DNA from: Bacillota bacterium
GTDB taxonomy: Bacteria > Bacillota_C > Negativicutes > JAEYSJ01
Assembly: GCA_023434855.1 (NCBI GenBank)
Contig: JAEYSJ010000057.1
Location: 1-42,099 of the forward strand
Direction of reading: 5' to 3'
DNA length: 42,099 nucleotides
The notes beneath the pieces are model-generated. The model saw only the letters and a program-made list of their open reading frames with translations. It was not told the DNA's origin and ran no database searches. The translations under genes were made by a program, and so were the position numbers. This document shows positions 33,613-41,349 of the stretch, piece by piece (position 1 is the stretch's first letter; each line of letters opens with the position of its first letter).

Positions 33613-34719
33613 ATGAAATCAAATGAAGAACTGCTAAAAGAACGCAGGGAGCGGGTATTAAAAGCCGTAGCATTGGAGAAAACTGACAGAACCCCATTAA
33701 TACTCATGATGGATTCCTTTTGCGCCAATCATATGGGTGTTAAGCTGTCGGAATTTTGCAAAGATCTCAAAACATCCAATAAAATCATGTTGGAGTCACT
33801 TAAGGCGTTGGGCGACGCCGATGGAATAAACGCTCCATTTGCTCCTGCCTATTTATTTCCAATAATGTTTTGTGCAAAAGTTAAACTGCCTGGCCGGGAA
33901 TTGCCGGATAATGCTCTATGGCAGCTTGATGAACGTGAAATGATGACGGTAGAGGATTATGACACAATCTTGAACAAAGGGTGGGGCCCTTTTTTACAAG
34001 ACTATTTGGTAAACCGGTTAAATTATCCGCTGGGTGAAGTGTTCCAGGAACTGGCTGAAATTCCCCAGCTCGTTAAAAATTTTGAAGATGCCGGATACAT
34101 GATTTATAGTCCGCTGGTGGCCATAACCGTCAACGAATATCTAAGCGGCGGCCGTTCCATGTCACGGTTTATGAGAGATTTATTTAAAATGCCGGATAAG
34201 GTGGAGGCTGTTTTGGATGTAATCCAACAAGAAAATAATGAAACACTGCGGCAGCAAATACGGGCAACTAAAGCTTCAATTGTCTTCTTATCGCCGGCTC
34301 GGGGGGCGAGTGAATTTTACTCCCCGAAACTTTGGCAGCGTTTTGTATGGAAATACTTAAAAGGAACGATTGATGTAATTCTTGAGGAAGGCGCTGCGGC
34401 AGATATTCATATTGATTCCAATTGGGAACGCGATCTTGACTTCTTCCGTTCATTGCCGAAAGGAAAGTGCATATTTGAAACTGATAGCGCGACGGATATC
34501 TATAAGATCAAAGAAGTCCTGGGTGGTCATATATGCATTAAAGGCGATGTACCAGCACAAAAATTGGCGCTTGGTACGCCTGATGAAGTCTATGAATACT
34601 GCGCTAAATTGATCAAGGATTTGGGTTCAGGTTTCATTCTGTCTTCAGGATGCTCCATACCGCCCAATGCCAAGGTTGAAAATGTAAAAGCCATGATTGC
34701 GGCTGTTCACGGTAATTAA
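33613..34719 (+). CDS. UroD-fold corrinoid methyltransferase (MtaA/MtvB-like, copy 1)
   Basis: 368 residues with the uroporphyrinogen-decarboxylase fold adapted to methyl transfer. Probable zinc ligands are H266 (HID, with D268) and C347 (SSGCSIPPNA). Other motifs are LPGRELPDNALWQ, FETDSATDIYKIKE and IKGDVP. Free-standing members in acetogens transfer methyl groups from O-methyl or other substrates to a corrinoid protein; a decarboxylase role is unlikely beside corrinoid genes. It is the second gene of operon P3, 30 bp after the porin gene and 20 bp before its corrinoid partner. The donor cannot be told from sequence. The frame extends to the ATG after GGGGGTAAGG. Confidence 0.88.
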   Translation: MKSNEELLKERRERVLKAVALEKTDRTPLILMMDSFCANHMGVKLSEFCKDLKTSNKIMLESLKALGDADGINAPFAPAYLFPIMFCAKVKLPGRELPDNALWQLDEREMMTVEDYDTILNKGWGPFLQDYLVNRLNYPLGEVFQELAEIPQLVKNFEDAGYMIYSPLVAITVNEYLSGGRSMSRFMRDLFKMPDKVEAVLDVIQQENNETLRQQIRATKASIVFLSPARGASEFYSPKLWQRFVWKYLKGTIDVILEEGAAADIHIDSNWERDLDFFRSLPKGKCIFETDSATDIYKIKEVLGGHICIKGDVPAQKLALGTPDEVYEYCAKLIKDLGSGFILSSGCSIPPNAKVENVKAMIAAVHGN

Positions 34720-34739
34720 ATATACGGGGAGGAATTAGA

Positions 34740-35366
34740 ATGTCTAAAGTTGATCTTGTCAAGGCAGTAACCGAGTTAGAAGAGGATCTTGTAATAGAAG
34801 GTGTTAAAGAGCAATTGGCAGCAGGAAAACCTGCGATAGAAATCCTTGCCCAATTGCAGCAAGGGATGGAAGGTGTAGGAAAGGCTTATGAGGCAGGCGA
34901 TTATTACTTGTCGGAACTCATTATGTCAGCCGAGGTTTTTTCTAACGCTGCAAAGCTGTTAGATGGCGCCCTTTGTAGTGCCGGCAATGAGAATAAGGTT
35001 GGTACAGTTTTGCTGGGAACCGTAAAGGATGATATCCATGATATCGGTAAGAATATTGTATCCACTATATTGAGCTGCAATGGGTTCAAAGTTGTTGACG
35101 CAGGAGTTGACGTTCCGATTGAGACCTTTGTAGAAGAAATCAAAAAGAATAAACCCCAGGTGGTTGGTTTATTTTGCCTGCTGACTACTGCTTTTGATGT
35201 AATGAAAGAGACGGTGGCGGTAATTAAAGCTTCCGGTTCAAGTGCAACCGTTTTAGTTGGCGGCGGTCCGGTAGATGAAAGTGTGGCAAAATGGAGCGGG
35301 GCCGACGGGTATTGTAAAAATGCCTATGACGCTGTAGAAATGTCCAAGAAAGCTGTTGCAAACTAG
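34740..35366 (+). CDS. Corrinoid protein (methyl carrier, copy 2)
   Basis: 208 residues, the typical length. Helical cap domain with YYLSELIMSAEVF (about 56-68), then a B12-binding domain with DDIHDIGKN (H100 ligates cobalt), CLLTTAFDVMKE and VGGGPVDE. It very closely resembles the copy at 37230. It should take a methyl group from the UroD-type enzyme upstream. GGGGAGGAATTAGA precedes the ATG. Its intact start shows what is missing in the remnant at 24561. Confidence 0.93.
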   Translation: MSKVDLVKAVTELEEDLVIEGVKEQLAAGKPAIEILAQLQQGMEGVGKAYEAGDYYLSELIMSAEVFSNAAKLLDGALCSAGNENKVGTVLLGTVKDDIHDIGKNIVSTILSCNGFKVVDAGVDVPIETFVEEIKKNKPQVVGLFCLLTTAFDVMKETVAVIKASGSSATVLVGGGPVDESVAKWSGADGYCKNAYDAVEMSKKAVAN

Positions 35367-35401
35367 AGTGTTCTTTTTCCCAATCAAGGATGTGGATCAA
35401 A

Positions 35402-36115
35402 ATGGGTACCGTAATATTGGCCTGCCAGACACTCCGGGATGAAATAAGAACGGCGATAAGAAAAACAGGTGTAAATTATCCCGTCTTTTATGTGGAATCT
35501 GGTTTGCACGATACACCCGATTTCCTGCGACAAAGAATTCAGGACGAGATCAACAGGATCGATAATGTTAATGTGGTTTTACTAGCATTTGGCTATTGCG
35601 GCAGCAGTTTGCTAGGAATTAAATCCGCAAAAGCTAAACTAGTGCTTCCCAGAGCGGATGATTGTATTCCTTTGCTTTTAGGCTCTTGTGACGAACAAAG
35701 AAGAATATCTAAGGAGATGGGAACGTATTTCTTGACCAAAGGGTGGCTCGACTATGAGAATAACTTGCTGCGGGAATATGGACGTTGTATTGAGCGCTTC
35801 GGACAGTTTAGCGCCTTGCGGGTCATGAATATCATTATTGGAAACTATAAGCGGATTATGGTGATTGATACAGGTGCTTATGCTATAGACAGCGTTTTGC
35901 AGCGAACGCAGGATTTCGCCGGAAAACTCGGCATGTACCATGAAGTTGTATCCGGCTCACCGCGCATGCTGCACAAGCTGCTGCAGGGGCCGTGGGATAA
36001 TGAATTTGTGACGCTTGAGCGGGGGCAGGAGCTTATGATAAATGATATGTGCGGCAATGGCAATAATTTCGGCGGGGTAAGCCAACTAACGGTCAGAACG
36101 GATAGTAGGAAATGA
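35402..36115 (+). CDS. DUF1638 protein (copy 2)
   Basis: 237 residues from the ATG at 35402, chosen because copy 1 starts at the aligned residue (MRTAILACHTL and MGTVILACQTL); an earlier in-frame ATG at 35390 sits within the AAGGATG ribosome binding site region. It shares the same blocks as copy 1: YVESGLHDTPDFLRQRIQ, FGYCGSSLLGI, PRADDCIPLLLGS, GTYFLTKGWLD and LLQGPWD. It is the last gene of operon P3. The pair (corrinoid protein, DUF1638) repeats the order seen in operon P2. Confidence 0.82.
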   Translation: MGTVILACQTLRDEIRTAIRKTGVNYPVFYVESGLHDTPDFLRQRIQDEINRIDNVNVVLLAFGYCGSSLLGIKSAKAKLVLPRADDCIPLLLGSCDEQRRISKEMGTYFLTKGWLDYENNLLREYGRCIERFGQFSALRVMNIIIGNYKRIMVIDTGAYAIDSVLQRTQDFAGKLGMYHEVVSGSPRMLHKLLQGPWDNEFVTLERGQELMINDMCGNGNNFGGVSQLTVRTDSRK

Positions 36116-36134
36116 GCCGAGAAAATATTTGCCA

Positions 36135-36165
36135 GGAATGTACCAACCAAGGTACATTCCTTTTT
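36135..36165 (+). terminator. Terminator of operon P3
   Basis: A perfect 10-bp stem GGAATGTACC (36135-36144) with GGTACATTCC (36151-36160), followed by TTTTT. Confidence 0.88.
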
Positions 36166-36271
36166 ATTTCATTTCTCATATGTTGTGGAAATGGTACTTG
36201 CAAATGTAGTAAATAACCATCAGGACCATAGGGTGGTGGTAAAAATATAGAGTTTTTCCGAATTTTCAATG

Positions 36272-36288
36272 TTGGCATGGATATTGCT
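36272..36288 (+). promoter_or_regulatory. Sigma-54 promoter of the second methyltransferase operon
   Basis: TTGGCATGGATATTGCT carries the invariant GG (36274-36275) and GC (36286-36287) exactly 10 bases apart and fits TTGGCA..N..TTGCT. The expected start is near 36298. A sigma-54 activator gene lies 3 kb downstream, after the operon. A weak sigma-A -10 (TATAAT, 36289-36294) overlaps, but no -35 fits it. Confidence 0.78.
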
Positions 36289-36293
36289 TATAA

Positions 36294-36315
36294 TTTAGTT
36301 AAGCGGTTAACTAAA
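36294..36315 (+). promoter_or_regulatory. Palindrome at the start of the sigma-54 transcript
   Basis: TTTAGTTAA and TTAACTAAA (9-bp perfect arms) surround GCGG. It sits at about +1 of the sigma-54 promoter. It differs from the GntR operator of P1-P3, so it may bind another repressor, or form a 5' hairpin in the mRNA. Confidence 0.5.
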
Positions 36316-36355
36316 GGAGCATTAATTACTAAGAAATAACTGGAAGGGTGGTACA

Positions 36356-37153
36356 ATGTTAGTTATCGGGGAGTTAATCAACACAAGTCGTAAAGCCATT
36401 CGCGAAGCAGTCGAAGCCAGAAACACTGAATATATTCAAACAGTGGCCAAAGATCAGGAAGCTGCCGGCGCCAACTATCTTGATGTAAATTGTGGTACTA
36501 TGATCGGTCAGGAAATTGAATGTATGAAATGGCTGGTAGAAACTGTACAACAAGTAAGTAATTTACCGTTATGTATTGACAGTCCAGATGAAGCGGCTCT
36601 TCAGGCCGGTCTCAGCCTGGCTAAATCAGGTCAGCCGATGATCAATTCCATTACTGCGGAAGAAAAACGTTTTAACGCTGTGTTACCTCTGGTTAAAGAG
36701 TTTAAAGCCAAAATTGTAGCTTTGTGCATTGAGGATGCCGGTATGCCGGAAACTGCCGAAGACAGATTGAGAATCGCAGCTAAACTGGTACAGGCTATGG
36801 AAAAAGAGGGGGTTGTCCAGGATGATATTTATCTGGATCCGCTGATTAAACCTCTCAGTACCAATGATAAATACGGCAAGTCAGTACTGGACGCTATTTG
36901 CCTGATTAAAAAACAATTCCCTGCTGTTCACCTTACTTGCGGCTTGAGTAATGTGTCTTATGGCCTTCCCAACCGGGCTGTATTAAACCGGTTGTTTATG
37001 GTTCAGACGATGACGGCAGGAATGGATTCTTATATTCTGAATCCCACGGATAAGGCAATGATGGGTGCTCTGTATGCCTCGGTAGCTTTGTTGGGTCAGG
37101 ATCGTTACTGCAGTAAATATTTAAAAGCTCACCGGAAAGGTCTTTACGAATAA
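36356..37153 (+). CDS. Methyltetrahydrofolate:corrinoid methyltransferase (copy 2)
   Basis: 265 residues, collinear with copy 1 at 23737 and identical over long stretches (GELINTSRKAIREAVEARN, IVALCIEDAGMPETAEDR, DPLIKPLSTNDKYGKSVLDA). It has the same pterin-binding TIM-barrel motifs. Copy 1 has two extra residues near position 100 (KADKGKRMINS against KSGQPMINS). It transfers methyl from the corrinoid protein to tetrahydrofolate, feeding the Wood-Ljungdahl pathway. It is the first gene after the sigma-54 promoter, with GGAAGGGTGG before the ATG. The adjacent corrinoid gene (37230) is intact, unlike in operon P1. Confidence 0.92.
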   Translation: MLVIGELINTSRKAIREAVEARNTEYIQTVAKDQEAAGANYLDVNCGTMIGQEIECMKWLVETVQQVSNLPLCIDSPDEAALQAGLSLAKSGQPMINSITAEEKRFNAVLPLVKEFKAKIVALCIEDAGMPETAEDRLRIAAKLVQAMEKEGVVQDDIYLDPLIKPLSTNDKYGKSVLDAICLIKKQFPAVHLTCGLSNVSYGLPNRAVLNRLFMVQTMTAGMDSYILNPTDKAMMGALYASVALLGQDRYCSKYLKAHRKGLYE

Positions 37154-37229
37154 ACAGTCCTTTTATGGACTGACGGGTAACGCCAGCATTTTGAGAATAA
37201 AATTAATCTATATTAGGGGGAGATAAGAA

Positions 37230-37862
37230 ATGGCAAAAATTGATTTGGTTAAAGCGGTAACGGAACTGGAAGAGGACCTCGTTGTGGAAGGAGTAAAGGA
37301 GCAGTGCGCCGAAGGCGTATCGGCACTGGAGATACTTGGGCAATTGCAAAAAGGTATGGAACAGGTTGGCAAGCTGTTTGAAGCTGGGGACTATTATTTA
37401 TCTGAGTTAATTATGTCGGCAGAGGTTTTTTCCAACGCGGCCAAACTGCTGGATTCAGCTTTAACTGAGGGTAGTCAGGCCGGTAATTCTGCCGGGATAG
37501 TGGTTTTGGGTACAGTCAAAGACGACATCCATGATATCGGCAAAAATATAGTAACAACGATTCTAAGCTGCAATGGTTTCAAAGTCATCGACTTGGGAGT
37601 AGATGTACCAATCGAAACATTTGTTGAGGCAGTAAAAGCACACAAACCGCAGATTGTCGGCATGTGCTGCCTGCTGACTACTGCCTTTGATGTTATGAAA
37701 GAGACTGTTGCTGCTGTCAAGGCGGTGGATGGCACCGCGACAATACTTGTCGGGGGTGGGCCGGTAGATGAAAGTGTTGCCAAATATTGTGGAGCAGACG
37801 GGTACTGTAAGAGTGCTTATGATGCAGTAGAAATGTCGAAAAAGGTTGTGGGGGTGAATTAA
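37230..37862 (+). CDS. Corrinoid protein (methyl carrier, copy 3)
   Basis: 210 residues. Cap domain with YYLSELIMSAEVFSNAAKLLD; B12-binding domain with DDIHDIGKN (H101), CLLTTAFDVMKETV and VGGGPVDESVAK. Nearly the same as copy 2 at 34740 except around residues 77-90. AGGGGGAGAT precedes the ATG. The stop codon abuts the GTG start of the UroD-type gene, so expression is tightly coupled and the two proteins should be partners. Confidence 0.93.
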   Translation: MAKIDLVKAVTELEEDLVVEGVKEQCAEGVSALEILGQLQKGMEQVGKLFEAGDYYLSELIMSAEVFSNAAKLLDSALTEGSQAGNSAGIVVLGTVKDDIHDIGKNIVTTILSCNGFKVIDLGVDVPIETFVEAVKAHKPQIVGMCCLLTTAFDVMKETVAAVKAVDGTATILVGGGPVDESVAKYCGADGYCKSAYDAVEMSKKVVGVN

Positions 37863-38996
37863 GTGGCAGATGTTATGACCGCGGAAGAAAGAATTGTCGC
37901 CACAATAAACCTGGAGCCGGTTGACCGGGTGGTTTGCGCACCCATTATCGAACAATACGCCGGACAATTTGCCGGGATGACCAATAAAGAATTCATGTGG
38001 AACTGGGACAAAGCCCAGGAAGCTATGCAAAAAGTCTGGGAGGCTTTTCCTGTTTGGGACAGCAATGCCTACATGCTGCATGGACGTATTGGCCAGGTAG
38101 CTACTAAGTGCGGTCCGGGGCGCTTTAAAATGCCTGGCAAGGAACTGGAAGACAATGCGCAGTATCAAATTCATGAATATGAAGCAATGACCAGGGACGA
38201 CTATCCCATCATTAAAGAAAAGGGCTGGATGGAATTCCGTCTTACTTTCCTGGAACGGGCTCACCAGGTAAGCCGTGAGGAAGTGCTGGCGGGAATGAAA
38301 GAAATGGCCAGGCTTCGCCAGGATGAGATTGACCGTTCCCTTGCCCGGGGCCAAAGTTTAACCTGGGGGGCCATTTTAGGGACCATCCCTTTTGACGCTC
38401 TTTCCATTGTGCGCTCCATGGACCGGTTTTATAAAGATATGTTTCAGATTGGTGATCAAGTTGAAGAACTAATGTGGATTATCAATGACGCCATTATTGC
38501 CGGCTGTGAAGCTGCCGTGAAGACAACCGGGATTAACCGGGTGTTTGTCGGTGGGGTTAGAGGTTCAGGCCAATTTATCGGTAAGAAACACTTTGACCGG
38601 TTTGTCTGGCCGCAATTGAAAGTTATGGTTGAACGGTTGGCGGAAAAGGACATCGTCCCTATTTTGCATTTTGATGCCGACTGGACGAAGAACTTGGAGT
38701 ACTTCCTGGATTTGCCCAAAGCCAAATTTGTGTTGGAATTAGACAGTGCCACCGATATATTTAAAGCTCACGAAATTCTGAAAGGTCATTGTTCGATAAA
38801 AGGCGATGTCAGTCCGGCACTGTTTACTGTAGGTTCTCCCAGTGAACTTGATGAATACGCCAAGAAATTGATTACTACTTTCCGCAATGGTGAAGGGTTG
38901 ATGTATTCTTCAGGTTGTAATTTGCCGATGAACGCTAAACATGAGAACGTTAAGGCCTTCTTCGATGCGGTAGAAAAATACGGACGGTACAATTAA
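37863..38996 (+). CDS. UroD-fold corrinoid methyltransferase (copy 2)
   Basis: 377 residues from a GTG directly after the corrinoid stop codon, with GGGGGTG upstream. Probable zinc ligands are H269 (HFD, with D271) and C352 (SSGCNLPMNAKHENV). Also visible: MPGKELEDNAQYQ, VLELDSATDIFKAHE, SIKGDVSPALF. It is only moderately similar to copy 1 at 33613, while the two corrinoid partners are nearly identical, so the two enzymes probably demethylate different substrates using the same kind of carrier. It is the last gene of the sigma-54 operon. Confidence 0.88.
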   Translation: MADVMTAEERIVATINLEPVDRVVCAPIIEQYAGQFAGMTNKEFMWNWDKAQEAMQKVWEAFPVWDSNAYMLHGRIGQVATKCGPGRFKMPGKELEDNAQYQIHEYEAMTRDDYPIIKEKGWMEFRLTFLERAHQVSREEVLAGMKEMARLRQDEIDRSLARGQSLTWGAILGTIPFDALSIVRSMDRFYKDMFQIGDQVEELMWIINDAIIAGCEAAVKTTGINRVFVGGVRGSGQFIGKKHFDRFVWPQLKVMVERLAEKDIVPILHFDADWTKNLEYFLDLPKAKFVLELDSATDIFKAHEILKGHCSIKGDVSPALFTVGSPSELDEYAKKLITTFRNGEGLMYSSGCNLPMNAKHENVKAFFDAVEKYGRYN

Positions 38997-39005
38997 TCAG
39001 GACCT

Positions 39006-39042
39006 GCAAAAACGGTTTCACATTATGTGAGACTGTTTTTGC
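39006..39042 (+). terminator. Terminator of the sigma-54 operon
   Basis: A stem of about 16 bp, GCAAAAACGGTTTCAC with GTGAGACTGTTTTTGC, around a short loop. The U run lies in the right arm, and the tail after it is short. Confidence 0.7.
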
Positions 39043-39103
39043 TTGTAGAATAAGAAAATATAAGTTTTTTGGGTAGTAGGTTGTTTTGGGGCTAGTGTTT
39101 TTG

Positions 39104-39252
39104 AACCACAGAGGACACAGAGTGGAACGGCACGAATATATATTCGTGCAATCAGATTAGGATATTATATGACTTTAATTGTGGACGAAGGTGTTCAGGA
39201 CATCGCCGGGAATAAGAGTATTAATAATAACCCTCTGTGTCCTCTTGTGGTT
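39104..39252. repeat. MITE-like element with terminal inverted repeats
   Basis: AACCACAGAGGACACAGAG (39104-39122) matches the reverse complement of 39233-39252 with a single inserted base. Inside is a perfect 18-bp palindrome, CACGAATATATATTCGTG (39131-39148). No transposase frame is present. A weaker TTTGGGG match lies outside each end. With the terminator at 39006 it accounts for most of the 390-bp gap before the activator gene. The repeats resemble dispersed small repeats of many anaerobes, by memory. Confidence 0.6.
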
Positions 39253-39386
39253 AGCATGTCCCCAAAGCCGCGTTAGGTAAAATGTTTCTGCGGATAATGG
39301 ATAAAAGGTATATTAATCAAAGAAGGAAATTACTGTTTTATATCGAATTTTGTTTAAATATGCTGAATCGAAAAGAAGGTGTTGTC

Positions 39387-40814
39387 ATGCCACGTAAGTC
39401 CAAAAAAGCGGAACGGAATTATCAGCTTGCAACACAGAACCTGCGTCAAATCTTTGATAAATTACCTGATCCAATAATGGTAACAGATCCTCAGGGAAAT
39501 GTATTGCTTTCCAATTCAACAACTGCTTTGACAATAGACATATCTTTGGATCAGCTTCTTAAATCCAATGTTGCTGATCTTATTAATAAGGGTTATTATA
39601 CAAAATCAACCGCGATGGAAGCCGTACAGAAAAAGTGTGTTGTAAAAGGAGAAATAATTACTAAGCTTAACCTTAAGCAGCAATCTATCAGTACACCCAT
39701 CATGGATGATGAGGGCAATGTTATCCTGGTTTTGACTACCGGCAGAACAGCTGATTATATAGACAAATGTATAAATTCCGAAGAACGGGAATTCGCTAAC
39801 CGTCGCAAAAGAGAGGTTGAATATTTACGCAGCTATGTGTTAGATACCGATACCATCGTAGCTGAGAGTAAAGCCATGCGGCAATTATTGATGCAGGCTC
39901 ACACTGTTGCCCAGACCGACAGTACTGTCGTTCTTTATGGTGAATCTGGCACAGGCAAGGAAATTTTAGCAAAATATCTTCATCGGCACAGCAAACGGTC
40001 AGGCGAGGCTTTTATCGCCATAAATTGTGCTACATTGCCCGAACATCTCGTCGAGTCCGAATTATTTGGGTACGAAAAAGGAGCTTTTACCGGGGCAAAT
40101 GCTGAAGGAAAAATAGGCTTGTTTGAAGCTGCACACCAAGGCACGTTATTCCTCGATGAAATAGCGGAACTTCCCCTGCCGCTCCAGTCTAAACTCCTTC
40201 GTGTCCTTGAGACTTACGAAGTGCGGCGATTAGGGAGCCATACAGACAGAAAACTTGATTTCAGGCTGATTGCGGCTACGCATAAAGACCTGCAAAAGAT
40301 GGTGCAAGAGGGGACTTTTCGCGCCGACTTATACTATCGTCTTAATGTAATACCTATCCAGATTCCCCCGCTCAGAGACAGACCGGAAGATATCGTCGCT
40401 TTATCCCTTAAGTTTTTTGAAGATTTCAAAAAGAAGTATGGACCGGAAATCCAGCTTACGGCAGATGCAATAGAATCATTTCAAAAATACAATTGGCCAG
40501 GTAATGTGCGTGAACTGAGAAACGTTGTGGAAAGATTGGTAATCAGCAGCCTGCAAAATTATCCTTCCGATCATGATGTCCTCACTAATCCAAATCATAA
40601 CATAATTACGCAATACGATTGTTTCCGGCTTAAGGGGACAAAGGGGACATTGAAAGAAGTTATGCGGGATGTGGAAGAACGCTACATTTATCAGGTATTG
40701 AATGAATGCGGCGGCAGGATTGGAGAGACTGCGGACAGGTTGGGAATTTATCGTACTGTCCTTTATCGCAAGTTGAAAGCATTTGAACAGGAAAAAATGC
40801 AGCAAAATTCTTAA
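39387..40814 (+). CDS. Sigma-54-dependent activator with PAS sensor domain
   Basis: 475 residues from the ATG at 39387 (AGAAGGT 7 bases upstream); a longer frame from 39282 lacks such a site. A PAS domain (about 15-125, KLPDPIMVTDPQGNVLLSN) senses a cytoplasmic ligand or redox state. The AAA+ domain (about 160-390) has Walker A GESGTGKE near 185, the sigma-54 contact loop GAFTGA near 232, and Walker B TLFLDEI near 253. A Fis-type helix-turn-helix closes it (about 430-470, GRIGETADRLGIYRTVLYRKL). There is no receiver domain, so it is not a classic two-component regulator. It most likely activates the sigma-54 promoter at 36272. Confidence 0.92.
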   Translation: MPRKSKKAERNYQLATQNLRQIFDKLPDPIMVTDPQGNVLLSNSTTALTIDISLDQLLKSNVADLINKGYYTKSTAMEAVQKKCVVKGEIITKLNLKQQSISTPIMDDEGNVILVLTTGRTADYIDKCINSEEREFANRRKREVEYLRSYVLDTDTIVAESKAMRQLLMQAHTVAQTDSTVVLYGESGTGKEILAKYLHRHSKRSGEAFIAINCATLPEHLVESELFGYEKGAFTGANAEGKIGLFEAAHQGTLFLDEIAELPLPLQSKLLRVLETYEVRRLGSHTDRKLDFRLIAATHKDLQKMVQEGTFRADLYYRLNVIPIQIPPLRDRPEDIVALSLKFFEDFKKKYGPEIQLTADAIESFQKYNWPGNVRELRNVVERLVISSLQNYPSDHDVLTNPNHNIITQYDCFRLKGTKGTLKEVMRDVEERYIYQVLNECGGRIGETADRLGIYRTVLYRKLKAFEQEKMQQNS

Positions 40815-40823
40815 ATGTATTAC

Positions 40824-40856
40824 TGAATGTACTATTTGCCGTACATTCAATTTTTT
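40824..40856 (+). terminator. Terminator of the activator gene
   Basis: TGAATGTAC (40824-40832) pairs perfectly with GTACATTCA (40841-40849), followed by a run of six T. It overlaps the ferritin-like gene's promoter. Confidence 0.75.
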
Positions 40857-40864
40857 GTTATACT
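40836..40864 (+). promoter_or_regulatory. Sigma-A promoter of the ferritin-like gene
   Basis: TTGCCG (40836-40841), 17-bp spacer, TATACT (40859-40864), with a TG one base before the -10 box. Confidence 0.65.
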
Positions 40865-40905
40865 TATATTCAAATTGATACCAAAAAAAGGACGGTTTTT
40901 CTATT

Positions 40906-41232
40906 ATGCCTAATTTCGCCAACCCTTTTCAGGGAAACGTTAACAGAAAACTTACACGGGAGGAGCTTATTCAGGCGATCCGTTTGGATATCGCCGGGGA
41001 ATTAGAAGCGATTTACGTTTATGACGCTCATGTTCAGGCAACTGATGACCCTGTCGCCAAAAAAGTAATCAGCGACATTCGGGATGAAGAAAAAGCTCAT
41101 GTTGGGGAACTTATGACATTGCTGCGATTCTTAGACCCTAAGGAAGCCGAACATTTTGCCGCCGGTGAGGGAGAAGTAAAAGAGATGCTGGAGGAATTGG
41201 GTCTGGCTGGGTCAACTCTTTCAAAAAAATAG
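40906..41232 (+). CDS. Encapsulated-ferritin-like (EncFtn) protein
   Basis: 108 residues, the usual length. The two-helix ferroxidase motif is visible: GELEAIYVYDAH with E32, E34 and Y39, and RDEEKAHVGEL with E61, E62 and H65. These match, as I recall them, the iron-site residues E32, E62 and H65 of the Rhodospirillum EncFtn. Such proteins form ring-shaped decamers and oxidise iron, normally inside an encapsulin shell. No encapsulin gene is in the window, and the tail (GLAGSTLSKK) only vaguely resembles a shell-targeting peptide. It has its own promoter and terminator. It could protect oxygen-sensitive enzymes. Confidence 0.8.
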   Translation: MPNFANPFQGNVNRKLTREELIQAIRLDIAGELEAIYVYDAHVQATDDPVAKKVISDIRDEEKAHVGELMTLLRFLDPKEAEHFAAGEGEVKEMLEELGLAGSTLSKK

Positions 41233-41283
41233 TTGTTACTTGCATCAATAAACCGATAAGTTAGTTGCATTTTTAATAATGCA

Positions 41284-41328
41284 GCAATAGAAAAGTCTGG
41301 CCTTTCTTAGGCCAGACTTTTCTATTGC
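41284..41328. terminator. Bidirectional terminator
   Basis: A perfect 19-bp inverted repeat (41284-41302 with 41310-41328) with A/T-rich outer ends, giving U runs in both directions. It separates the convergent ferritin-like and CooS genes. Confidence 0.88.
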
Positions 41329-41349
41329 CATCCTGTGGGTATCTGGATA

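Noticed and set aside
37563..38354. 263-codon minus-strand frame across the corrinoid and UroD-type genes
   Set aside because: It is antisense to two well-supported genes and spans their junction.
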